The position numbers and the translations under genes were made by a program. The notes under the pieces are model-generated. The model was not told where the DNA came from. It made no database searches and worked only from the letters and a program-made list of their open reading frames with translations. A DNA stretch of 64,000 nt from Neoroseomonas oryzicola (GTDB taxonomy: Bacteria; Pseudomonadota; Alphaproteobacteria; Acetobacterales; Acetobacteraceae): positions 111,225 to 175,224 of the forward strand of contig NZ_JAAVUP010000005.1 in NCBI RefSeq assembly GCF_012163135.1, given 5' to 3'. Positions 27,513 through 34,248 of this stretch are shown here, piece by piece; the stretch's first letter is position 1, and each line of letters opens with the position of its first letter.

Positions 27513-28318
27513 CGCTCCATCCCGACATCGAGCGCGTGGCGCTGCTGGGCTGGCGCGTGGTCCCTGCGACGGCGACGAAGAAGGGCCTATTCAAAGGATA
27601 CATCGACGCCGCGACGCACGACCTCGACACGCTGGAACGCTGGTCGCGAGAGTTCCCCGGCTGCTGCTGGAAGGTCATCCCGGCCGGCTCCGGCGTGTGG
27701 TTCCTTGATGTGGACGTGCCCGGTGCCGACCACGCCAACGACGGTGCGGCGACCCTGCGCGATCTGTGCGAGCGGCATGGACCATTGCCGCCACGTCCGC
27801 ATGGTCGGTCACCCTCCGGCGGGCATCTGCTGGTGTTCAAGGACACCGGCGCACCCATCGCCGCCGGCTCTGCGCGCCTCGGGCCGGGCCTGGACGTGCT
27901 GGCCGGACGCTGTTGCCCGATGATCTCGCCCTCCCGCCGCCGCGGTGGCGCCTATCGGTGGCAGGTGGCTCCGTGGGACCTGGCGCCCCCGCCTGCGCCG
28001 GCGTGGTTGCTCGCGGCCGTGGCGCCCACTCCGAGGCCGTCCAGGGCGGTCCCGCCCGCGCGGGAGGGTGTGCGCCTCGAACGGCGCATCGCGGGCCTGG
28101 TGCGGCTCGCAGCCACCGCGCCGCCGGGCGAGCGCAACCGGGTCCTGTTCTGGGCGGCCTGCCGGCTCGGGGAGGCAGCGCGCGAAGGCATCCTGTCCGA
28201 ACGCGCCGCGACGGCGATGGCGCAGGAAGCCGGCGAGGCGGCCGGTCTGCTGCCAAGGGAGGCGGCCCTCACCATCGCATCCGCCATCCGCACCGCGATG
28301 GAGGCGCCCCGTGGCTGA
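27509..28318 (+). CDS. Prim-pol type primase/polymerase of the element
   Basis: A 269-residue protein with the bifunctional DNA primase/polymerase N-terminal fold. Visible are the opening LLGWRVVPATATKKGLFKGY, catalytic acidic pair Asp67/Asp69 in WFLDVDVPG, SPSGGHLLVF near residue 107 with the conserved His, and GLDVLAGRCCPMISPSRR. The C-terminal part is helical. GTG 27509 is chosen as start (GTGA overlap). It should prime replication of the excised element with the helicase encoded next. Confidence 0.85.
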   Translation: MTLHPDIERVALLGWRVVPATATKKGLFKGYIDAATHDLDTLERWSREFPGCCWKVIPAGSGVWFLDVDVPGADHANDGAATLRDLCERHGPLPPRPHGRSPSGGHLLVFKDTGAPIAAGSARLGPGLDVLAGRCCPMISPSRRRGGAYRWQVAPWDLAPPPAPAWLLAAVAPTPRPSRAVPPAREGVRLERRIAGLVRLAATAPPGERNRVLFWAACRLGEAAREGILSERAATAMAQEAGEAAGLLPREAALTIASAIRTAMEAPRG

Positions 28319-29711
28319 CTTCAAAGGCATGGGCGAGGACGAAGCCGCGGCCTTCGCCGGCGATGCCATGGCCGGCAAGATCGTGCTGCCGCCCGAGTTC
28401 TCCGAAGACGCGCTCGCCCTGCGCTTCACCGACCAGCATGCCGGGCAGCTTGTGCACGTCGCGGAGTGGGGCCAGTGGCGGCGCTGGGACGGATGCCGGT
28501 GGGCGGAGGACAAGACCCTCGCCATCTTCGACCTGGCCCGCCTCGTTTGCCGCCGCGCTGCCGAGGAGGCGCTGGCAGAAGGCAAGGCCGGCATCGCCTC
28601 GCAAATGGCCGCCGCCCGCACCGTGAGCGCCGTAGAGCGGTTGGCGCGGTACGATCGCAAACACGCCCGCGCCTCCGATGCTTTCGACGCCGATCCCTGG
28701 ATGCTGAACACGCCCGCCGGCGTCGTGGATCTGCGCACCGCTCGCATGCGGCACCATCGCCCCGGCAATCTGTTCACAAAGGTCACGGCCGTTGGCCCCG
28801 GCGGCGACTGTCCGCGGTGGCTCGCCTTCCTCGAGGAGATCACCCGAGGTGATGCCGAGGTGGTGCGATACCTGCACCGTTGGTGCGGATACTGTCTGAC
28901 CGGCGACACGCGCGAGCACGCTTTCATGGCGGTGATCGGGCCCGGCGGCAACGGCAAGGGAACGTTCTTCAACACCTTCGCCGCAGCCATGGGCGACTAC
29001 GCCACCACCGCGCCCATGGAGTTGTTCGCGGCCCGGCAGCACGCACCGCATGAGGCTGGCGTCGCAGGATTGCGCGGGGCCCGCCTGGTGCTCGCGCAGG
29101 AAACCGAAGCCGGCGCGCGCTTCGCAGAGGCCCGCATCAAGGCCCTCACCGGCGGAGATCGCATCAAGGCGAAGCTCCTTTACGCGAACCCCTTCGAGTT
29201 CACGCCCGCATTCAAGTTGGTGCTGGTCGGCAACCACCGGCCTGCCCTCAGGAACCCCGACGCGGCCATGCGTCGCCGGCTGCAGCTGCTGCCGCTGACC
29301 TTCGTCCCACCCGTCCCCAATCGCGCGCTCGCTGACCAATTGCGCGAGGAACTGCCGGGCATCCTCGCATGGGCCATCCGCGGCTGCCTCGAATGGCAAC
29401 GCATCGGCCTGGCGCCTCCCGCCGCGGTTCTGGAGGCGGTCGCCGACTACTTCGCCGAGCAGGACCTCGCCGCGCAGTGGATCCAGGAACGGTGCGACGT
29501 CCACCCCTCCGCCGAAGGACCATCACGCGCCCTCTTCCAGGACTGGCGCCGTTGGGCCGAAGCCCGCGGCGAAGAGGCCGGAACGGAGAAGTCATTCTCC
29601 GCCAGCCTCGAACGCGACTACGCGAAGAAGAAGACCAAGCGCGGCGCCATGTTCATCGGCCTTCGCCTCAACGCCGCCGCCTCATCCGGCACCGATCCAG
29701 ACAGGTGGTGA
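28311..29711 (+). CDS. SF3/D5-type replicative helicase
   Basis: A 466-residue protein. An N-terminal D5-type domain (about 90-190, with DPWMLNTPAGVVDLRT and LHRWCGYCLTGDTREHAF) precedes an AAA+ SF3 core: Walker A GPGGNGKGTF at 210-219, Walker B LVLAQETEAG near 257, the sensor/motif C stretch KLVLVGNHRP, and an Arg-finger segment AMRRRLQLLPL. GTG 28311 overlaps the primase stop by 8 bp. Primase plus SF3 helicase is the standard replication module of satellites and small phages. Confidence 0.9.
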   Translation: MADFKGMGEDEAAAFAGDAMAGKIVLPPEFSEDALALRFTDQHAGQLVHVAEWGQWRRWDGCRWAEDKTLAIFDLARLVCRRAAEEALAEGKAGIASQMAAARTVSAVERLARYDRKHARASDAFDADPWMLNTPAGVVDLRTARMRHHRPGNLFTKVTAVGPGGDCPRWLAFLEEITRGDAEVVRYLHRWCGYCLTGDTREHAFMAVIGPGGNGKGTFFNTFAAAMGDYATTAPMELFAARQHAPHEAGVAGLRGARLVLAQETEAGARFAEARIKALTGGDRIKAKLLYANPFEFTPAFKLVLVGNHRPALRNPDAAMRRRLQLLPLTFVPPVPNRALADQLREELPGILAWAIRGCLEWQRIGLAPPAAVLEAVADYFAEQDLAAQWIQERCDVHPSAEGPSRALFQDWRRWAEARGEEAGTEKSFSASLERDYAKKKTKRGAMFIGLRLNAAASSGTDPDRW

Positions 29712-29801
29712 CGGGTGGTGACGGGTTTTCAGAACTTCCCGTCACGCACACGCGCGTGCGCGTGGACGGTAATTATGGAGAACCCACCACCACCCGTCAC
29801 C
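29704..29801. other. Candidate replication origin: four GTGACGGG repeats
   Basis: GGTGACGGGT occurs in tandem at 29707-29716 and 29717-29726; the reverse complement occurs as CCCGTCAC at 29738-29745 and ACCCGTCACC at 29792-29801. Between them lie a CACGCGCGTG-type palindrome and an AT-richer TAATTATGG patch. The cluster starts at the end of the helicase gene. Position and symmetry suggest an iteron-type origin or an operator; neither is shown. Confidence 0.5.
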
Positions 29802-29858
29802 CGCACCACCCCGCACGCCATCCTTGAGCCCCTAGGCCGCCATCTGGACGTTACGAAC

Positions 29859-30362
29859 ATGCCCCGTGGACAGCGTTCCGACGCAACCCCAGCCGATCCC
29901 GCCAACCGCCCCCTCACCGAGCGACAGCGCAGGCTCGTCGAGATCGCTCTTCAGGCCGCCAGCGACGGCCGCCTCCTGTCCCGCCGACAACTCGGCGAAG
30001 CCTCCGGCTTTGGCTCCGGCGACGTTGCACGCGTCCAGGCAAGCCGCACTCTCGGCCTCCCACACGTCCGCGCTGCAATCGTTGCTGGCGTGCGGGAGCA
30101 GGCGCAGACGGACGCGGCTGACTCATACGCGACGTTACGGTTCATCGCCCGCAAGGCGCGCTCGACCCGCGATCGGCTCGGCGCGGCCCGCGAAGTGCTG
30201 TCGATCGCGGGCGTGACGGGCAGCGAGGGCGGCTACACCGGGCCGCCTGTCGCGCTGCAAATCGTCTTCCGCAGCCCCGACGCTGCCGCGCTGCTCCAGG
30301 CCGCGCCGGTGGTGCACGCAGTCACGCAGCGGCCCGCGGTGCCGCACATGGCGGAGGAGTAG
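29859..30362 (+). CDS. Terminase-small-subunit-like protein
   Basis: A 167-residue protein resembling phage small terminases: an N-terminal helix-turn-helix (LTERQRRLVEIALQAASDGR, then LGEASGFGSGDVARVQASRT), followed by helical segments YATLRFIARKARSTRDRLGA and REVLSIAGV, the usual oligomerisation pattern. Small terminases recognise packaging sites, and satellites use their own to divert helper packaging. In-frame starts also exist at GTG 29715 and ATG 29775; I took 29859, where the domain begins. The assignment is by pattern and only moderately sure. Confidence 0.5.
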   Translation: MPRGQRSDATPADPANRPLTERQRRLVEIALQAASDGRLLSRRQLGEASGFGSGDVARVQASRTLGLPHVRAAIVAGVREQAQTDAADSYATLRFIARKARSTRDRLGAAREVLSIAGVTGSEGGYTGPPVALQIVFRSPDAAALLQAAPVVHAVTQRPAVPHMAEE

Positions 30363-30560
30363 ATGGCCCAGGACGAGCCCACAGCAGCGTGGCTGGTGAT
30401 TGAGGCGCGGCGGCTCCTGGCGCTGCCCGACTATGCGACCAACGCCGCAGCGCAGCGTCAGGTCACTGGGCTGTTCAAGGCGGCCTACCCAGGCGAGCCG
30501 GCGGGCACCGCGACGGCCCCCGGCCAGGTGCCGGCGAGCCCTTTCGGGCAGCGCGGATAG
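30363..30560 (+). CDS. Small hypothetical protein
   Basis: A 65-residue protein starting directly after the stop of the terminase-like gene. It reads TAAWLVIEARRLLALPDYAT then QRQVTGLFKAAYPGEP and ends in a Pro/Gly-rich tail. Unrecognised; it closes the + strand gene run. Confidence 0.5.
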   Translation: MAQDEPTAAWLVIEARRLLALPDYATNAAAQRQVTGLFKAAYPGEPAGTATAPGQVPASPFGQRG

Positions 30561-30992
30561 GCCGCACCGTCTCAAATCTAATTCCGGCGACAGGGGCTCA
30601 GCGCCGGAAGATCTGCGGTGGGCACGCGCAAACCGGCCTGAGACCGTGGGCGCGGTGAGCCATAACGGTCATTATGGAAAATCGAGGGGCTAACCCATTG
30701 ACCCGCGAAGGCCGCCGCGGATCGGTGAGACACTCGGCCCGCCGCGCTGAGACGCGCGCGGTGAGACAAGCGTAAGGCACCGCGCCGAGCCGGGGCAACG
30801 GTCGGTGGATGCCTGCTACCGCCCGGCGAGAAGCGCGACCCCTCCCCCGGGTGTCGCGATCGGCCGGCCGGCGGGGGTGGGGGTCAAAACCGCGCGCCTC
30901 AGTCACGACGCCGGGTTGCCCGCACGATTCCGCCCCGAAAAGCCGGCGGGCTGGCTGGGCGCCCAGTCGGTGGGCTGTCTGGAATTTTCTGG
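30561..30992. other. Gene-free stretch with short repeats
   Basis: 432 bp with no supported gene. TGAGAC occurs four times (30639, 30726, 30748, 30762), and a CCATAA-N6-TTATGG palindrome lies at 30660. A regulatory or replication role is possible. Confidence 0.45.
30660..30677. promoter_or_regulatory. Operator-like palindrome CCATAA-N6-TTATGG
   Basis: A perfect 6+6 inverted repeat with a 6-bp spacer. Its right half and spacer (ACGGTCATTATGGA, 30665-30678) match 13 of 14 bases at 29766-29779 (ACGGTAATTATGGA), inside the candidate origin. A shared protein, such as the AlpA-like or ribbon-helix-helix protein, could bind both. Confidence 0.4.
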
Positions 30993-31208
30993 GTGCTGGA
31001 AGTCGCGGACGAGAGGCGCCGCAAGGAGATCTACCAGGCGCTGCATCCGGAGACGCGGCACGGCGGGGATCGGACAAGTCGCCAAATTGGCGACATGAAA
31101 GACGCCCGCTTCACGGCCGACACCGCAGCGAAGACGGGCCGTTCCGAGCGCGACGTTCAGCGGGATGCGACCCGAGGCGAGCGCATCCCAGAGCCGGTGC
31201 TGGCCGAG
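30993..31208 (+). pseudogene. ParB-like partition protein remnant
   Basis: About 72 codons from GTG 30993 match the middle of ParB/RepB-type plasmid proteins: RKEIYQALHPETRHGGDR, then AAKTGRSERDVQRDATRGE and IPEPVLAEV. The N-terminal nuclease-like domain and all sequence beyond about 31208 are missing; the frame then runs on into unrelated residues to 31346. It looks truncated at both ends, a trace of a plasmid or partition module, and is probably not functional. Confidence 0.6.
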
Positions 31209-31213
31209 GTGCG

Positions 31214-31327
31214 CTACACAGCCCCGACAAGCATGGCGAAGATGCCGAGCACGAGGGCCAGGATGGCGCCGCATATCAAGGCGAGGGCAACGTTGGTTTG
31301 CGACCCTGCAGCGCGAAGCTTAGCCAC
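31214..31327 (-). CDS. 37-residue single-membrane-helix peptide
   Basis: GTG 31327 lies 8 bp inside the end of the ribbon-helix-helix gene. The peptide has a short basic N-terminus (AKLRAAGSQT) and one membrane segment (VALALICGAILALVLGIFAM). It could be a small toxin or an accessory membrane peptide paired with the upstream DNA-binding protein. Too short for a firm call. Confidence 0.4.
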   Translation of the reverse strand: MAKLRAAGSQTNVALALICGAILALVLGIFAMLVGAV

Positions 31328-31505
31328 GCGCGTTAGCGGCCCTTGAGGCTGCCTTGCTTGCTTTGAGGCCGAGTTCGACGAGTTGTCGGAGGGCCTCGCC
31401 ACGAGACGGTAAGGTTCGCTGCTGCTGCCGCCAGACGTCCACCTGCCAGACCTCGGCTAGGGTCATGAGGGCAGCGACGCGGTGCGTTTTTGCTGGGTTA
31501 TGCAT
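31320..31505 (-). CDS. Small ribbon-helix-helix-like DNA-binding protein
   Basis: A 61-residue protein (or 48 from the second Met). The stretch WQVDVWRQQQRTLPSRGEAL followed by RQLVELGLKASKA is the ribbon-helix-helix pattern of small plasmid and phage regulators, where the strand is followed by two helices containing PSRxEAxRxLVELGLK. It overlaps a downstream membrane-peptide gene. Likely a repressor or an antitoxin-like protein. Confidence 0.6.
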   Translation of the reverse strand: MHNPAKTHRVAALMTLAEVWQVDVWRQQQRTLPSRGEALRQLVELGLKASKAASRAANARG

Positions 31506-31800
31506 CGACGAATCTAGCGCCTCTCCCTCGGTGATAGCGAATGGTTTCGCCGAGGCCGACCGTGGTGCGATCCGCGACGAGGTGCGGCAGGCGACCCTTC
31601 CGCCGCCTGGGCCGGCGAAGGGACAAGCGCCGCATGGGCGCCTGGCTTGGCGGAGGCAGCCCCCGCCGCTGCTGCGGAGGGTCCAGGCTCGGCCGGCGGC
31701 TGATTGCCGGCGCGGGCTGACAGTTCGCTTACAGCCCTGCGGTTCCCAGGCAGCATGCGTCTGCGCTGGCCTCGTAGGCGGCCAGGATCACCATTCCTCG
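31506..31800. other. Gene-free stretch
   Basis: About 295 bp in the - strand arm. Open frames here have Arg/Ala-rich compositions unlike the neighbouring genes and no family pattern; I see no supported feature. Confidence 0.45.
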
Positions 31801-31941
31801 CTATCCGAGGCCGAGCAACCGCAGGGCGATCGCCAAGACGATCACGGTTGCGAAGGCCTTGAGCACGAGTGTCGCCATCGGCGCACCGGCGCGGCCGTAG
31901 CGTCCAAGGTGGGTGGCGGTGGCAAACCGTCGCATCTGCAT
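31801..31941 (-). CDS. 46-residue membrane peptide
   Basis: ATG 31941 to TAG 31801. An Arg-rich start (MQMRRFATATHLGRYGRAGA) is followed by one hydrophobic helix (ATLVLKAFATVIVLAIALRL) near the C-terminus. It lies 40 bp after the DUF1488 gene in the same direction. A Met at residue 22 could be the true start. Function unknown. Confidence 0.35.
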   Translation of the reverse strand: MQMRRFATATHLGRYGRAGAPMATLVLKAFATVIVLAIALRLLGLG

Positions 31942-31981
31942 CATTTGGCATCCAGTTCAATTGAAGGACGACGGCAGTCGA

Positions 31982-32308
31982 TCACGCTCGAAGTCGGGTT
32001 GCTCTCATGGCGCGCGGCGCGGTGGATGGCGGCTCGGGATCGAGCACATCGTCTTCCCAGATATGCAGCAGCCCGATCGGCGGGCTGACGCGCTGCCGGA
32101 GCTTGGCGCGGGCGGCAGCCTCGATCATCGATCGCGATATCGAGAAGCGCCTCAGGATGTCGTCCGTTTTGAGCTGCCCACCGCCGCTGATGTCGAGTAG
32201 GGCGAGGCGTGAGATCGCGCACCGGACGCTCGTCCCGTCTTTCATGCTGAGGGCAAACAGCACGCGATGCCCGTCCCACCTTGCCGCGGGGCTGTTCGGG
32301 GCGATCAT
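31982..32308 (-). CDS. DUF1488-like protein
   Basis: A 108-residue protein with the DUF1488 pattern: VLFALSMKDGTSVRCAISRL, then ALLDISGGG, DDILRRFSISRSMIEAAARA and KLRQR. The family is common in alphaproteobacteria and its function is not known. The start overlaps the upstream stop (ATGA), so the two form a pair. Confidence 0.65.
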   Translation of the reverse strand: MIAPNSPAARWDGHRVLFALSMKDGTSVRCAISRLALLDISGGGQLKTDDILRRFSISRSMIEAAARAKLRQRVSPPIGLLHIWEDDVLDPEPPSTAPRAMRATRLRA

Positions 32309-32562
32309 TGGTCGGCGTCCGCGTTCAGCAGATCCGCCAGTTCCCCGTGGGTGAGAGGCAGCTTGTCACGCTGTCCGTCGTGCGGTGCTTCCGCACTGGC
32401 GATCGTCATGCCGCTGCGCCGCCACGGCGGGAACGACAAGCCGTCGAACCGCTCCTCGTGGAGTTCGACCACATACTGGCCGGCTGGCAGGTAGCCAGCG
32501 CGACATCTGACCGCGAACGGCCGACGGAATTCGATGATCTCCATCGAGGTGCGGATATCCAT
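32305..32562 (-). CDS. Hypothetical partner of the DUF1488 gene
   Basis: An 85-residue protein starting MDIRTSMEIIEFRRPFAVRC and containing GYLPAGQYVVELHEERFDGL, a compact beta-rich design. Starts also exist at 32607 and 32544; 32562 follows a G-rich stretch that could serve as ribosome site. ATGA overlap with the DUF1488 gene supports it as real. Confidence 0.55.
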   Translation of the reverse strand: MDIRTSMEIIEFRRPFAVRCRAGYLPAGQYVVELHEERFDGLSFPPWRRSGMTIASAEAPHDGQRDKLPLTHGELADLLNADADQ

Positions 32563-33082
32563 GGTGTCGCGCCCCCCCGGGGCGAGATGCGTAGAAGCCG
32601 GGTGCATGACCTGGCCTCTAGCGAGCGCTCACGTAGGCGGTGCCTACATACCCGGCGGCGGATAGTGTCGCGAAGAATGCCCGGGAAAAGCTCGCGGATG
32701 GACCATGGGCCCAGCGTTCAACAGATGCAACAAGACTTCACGCCAAAAGGCCGCCTCCCGTCTTTGTGCGTGCTCTTGTGCTGGCGCTGGCTGAACTTCA
32801 ATTGGACGACGTGACGTCGGCGTCTAGCGACGGCCTCGATGGCGCGCTTCGAGCCGCATCCGCGCCGTCTCGCGCTTCGCTTCATTGAGCCGCCGTCTCG
32901 CTGGCAGGGCGACGGTGGCAGCGCATCCATGACGCGGCCGGTCGGGACGGCTTCGGCCATGCCGGTATTGTAGCGCGGCCGGATCCGGGTTCATCTGGCG
33001 CCGGCGGTGCCTGGTCCCCGTTCCGGACGTAGAGGTGGGGGCCGTCCTTCGGGGCTCGATCCTGCCGTTCCAGGCCCGCCAC
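32563..33082. other. Intergenic stretch in the - strand arm
   Basis: 520 bp without a convincing gene. Short open frames on both strands lack family patterns. It contains the inverted repeat at 32633-32647 and should hold the promoter for the DUF1488 pair. Confidence 0.45.
32633..32647. promoter_or_regulatory. Operator-like inverted repeat GTAGGC-GGT-GCCTAC
   Basis: A perfect 6+6 inverted repeat with a 3-bp spacer, about 70 bp upstream of the DUF1488-pair start on the - strand. A repressor site or a hairpin are both possible. Confidence 0.4.
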
Positions 33083-33775
33083 TCATCGCTGATCCTTCGG
33101 ATGGCGCGCGAGGTCTGCCTCTGCGATCCCGAGAACCTGAGCCGCGATCGGCGCGTGGCCGTCGTCCTGTCGATCGAGGCGCGCGGCAAAGCTCTCTATG
33201 GCCATCGACAGATCGCCAAAATCGCGGCGCGCCATATCGAGATCGACTTGCCGGATGGTCTCAGGCTCCTGCGCGAGCCGGCGCCAGCGGTTCGTCTTTG
33301 CATTGATGGCCAAGACCTGCGGAACCATGACGGATCTGCGAAGGACGAGTGGACTATCTGGGCCCTCGGAACTGCCGATGACCATGTAGTGGGCAAGTTG
33401 GTTCCGGCGCCGCTGCCGCTTGTCGATGACACCGCACAGCTTGGACCATTCGTCGAAGAAGGGCGTTCCCGCCGCACGACTCTCAATCACACGGCGCGCC
33501 AACGACAGCTTTCCTTCAAAGCCCAAGATGACGCTGAACTGCGCCGCTGCCTCGGCCGCGGACCGATCGTGTGGCCAGCCGGGCGCTTCCTCGGCCGGCT
33601 TGAGCGCGACCAGATATGCTAGGAGCAGCGACATCTCTACATGGGCCCACCATGCAATGGCGCGGCCGAGCGCTTCGTAGAAACGAGCTTCAGCCATTAG
33701 TTGACGATCGATCATCGCGTTGAACACGTCGGGCGGCGGCAGCGGAAAGTCGTCACTCAACGCCAAAACTCCCAT
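33083..33775 (-). CDS. HEPN-motif protein (possible RNase)
   Basis: A 230-residue helical protein. The HEPN signature R-N-x3-H is present as Arg124-Asn125-Gln-Leu-Ala-His129 in RRRNQLAHY, after a helix IAWWAHVEMSLLLAYLVAL (residues 40-58) and a second helix GKLSLARRVIESR. HEPN proteins are often metal-independent RNases in toxin-antitoxin, abortive-infection and CRISPR systems. No nucleotidyltransferase (MNT) partner is adjacent. Located near the right att repeat, where satellites carry anti-phage cargo. Activity is inference. Confidence 0.6.
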   Translation of the reverse strand: MGVLALSDDFPLPPPDVFNAMIDRQLMAEARFYEALGRAIAWWAHVEMSLLLAYLVALKPAEEAPGWPHDRSAAEAAAQFSVILGFEGKLSLARRVIESRAAGTPFFDEWSKLCGVIDKRQRRRNQLAHYMVIGSSEGPDSPLVLRRSVMVPQVLAINAKTNRWRRLAQEPETIRQVDLDMARRDFGDLSMAIESFAARLDRQDDGHAPIAAQVLGIAEADLARHPKDQR

Positions 33776-34123
33776 GCCGATCTTTGCCCGCTGGCACCAG
33801 TGCGGAGGAACTCACCGCACCGATCAGCGGCCGTCGAAAATTTCGGAGACGACCTTCTCTGCGGCAACCTGAAATCCAGGAGGCGGTCTGAGAGGAGGCG
33901 CCCCTCCTTCTCGTCCAACCTCGCAAGACTGCCCCCCTACTTCGAGCGCGCACGGAGCCGAGCCGAGGCGATCGCGCCGGCCCGAATTGGACGGCGCGTC
34001 CCGTCAATGTCCGGTCAAAAGCGGCGACGGCATGCGAGGGCCGCAACGGCATCGCTAGTCTGTGGGGGAGAATGTGGGGGAACAGGCCTTGGAGAACCTG
34101 AAACCCGCAGAAAACCAAGGGAT
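33776..34123. other. Right-end non-coding stretch
   Basis: About 348 bp before the right att repeat, without a supported gene. It holds the paired TGTGGGGGA repeats at 34061. Confidence 0.55.
34061..34083. repeat. Paired integrase arm-site candidates, right end
   Basis: TGTGGGGGAG at 34061 and TGTGGGGGAA at 34073, the same 12-bp period and orientation as the pair at 21939, 41 bp inside the right att repeat. Confidence 0.7.
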
Positions 34124-34124
34124 C

Positions 34125-34200
<76 letters not shown>

Positions 34201-34248
34201 CGGCCGTGGGCGTCGGGTTAATGCGCCCTCGGCGCACGGTCAATAGGC

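Noticed and set aside
31514..31960. 148-codon minus-strand frame
   Set aside because: Arg/Ala/Pro-rich with no motif and it conflicts with the more coherent membrane-peptide frame at 31801-31941.
32640..32888. 82-codon plus-strand frame starting at the GTAGGC inverted repeat
   Set aside because: Starts inside the inverted repeat, lacks a ribosome site and shows no family pattern; not supported as a gene.
22005..33775. Intact prophage
   Set aside because: No portal, capsid, large terminase, tail or lysis gene can be recognised, and 12.3 kb is too short.
22005..33775. Conjugative or plasmid-derived integrative element
   Set aside because: No relaxase, type IV secretion or coupling protein gene is present; the only plasmid trace is a truncated ParB-like piece.
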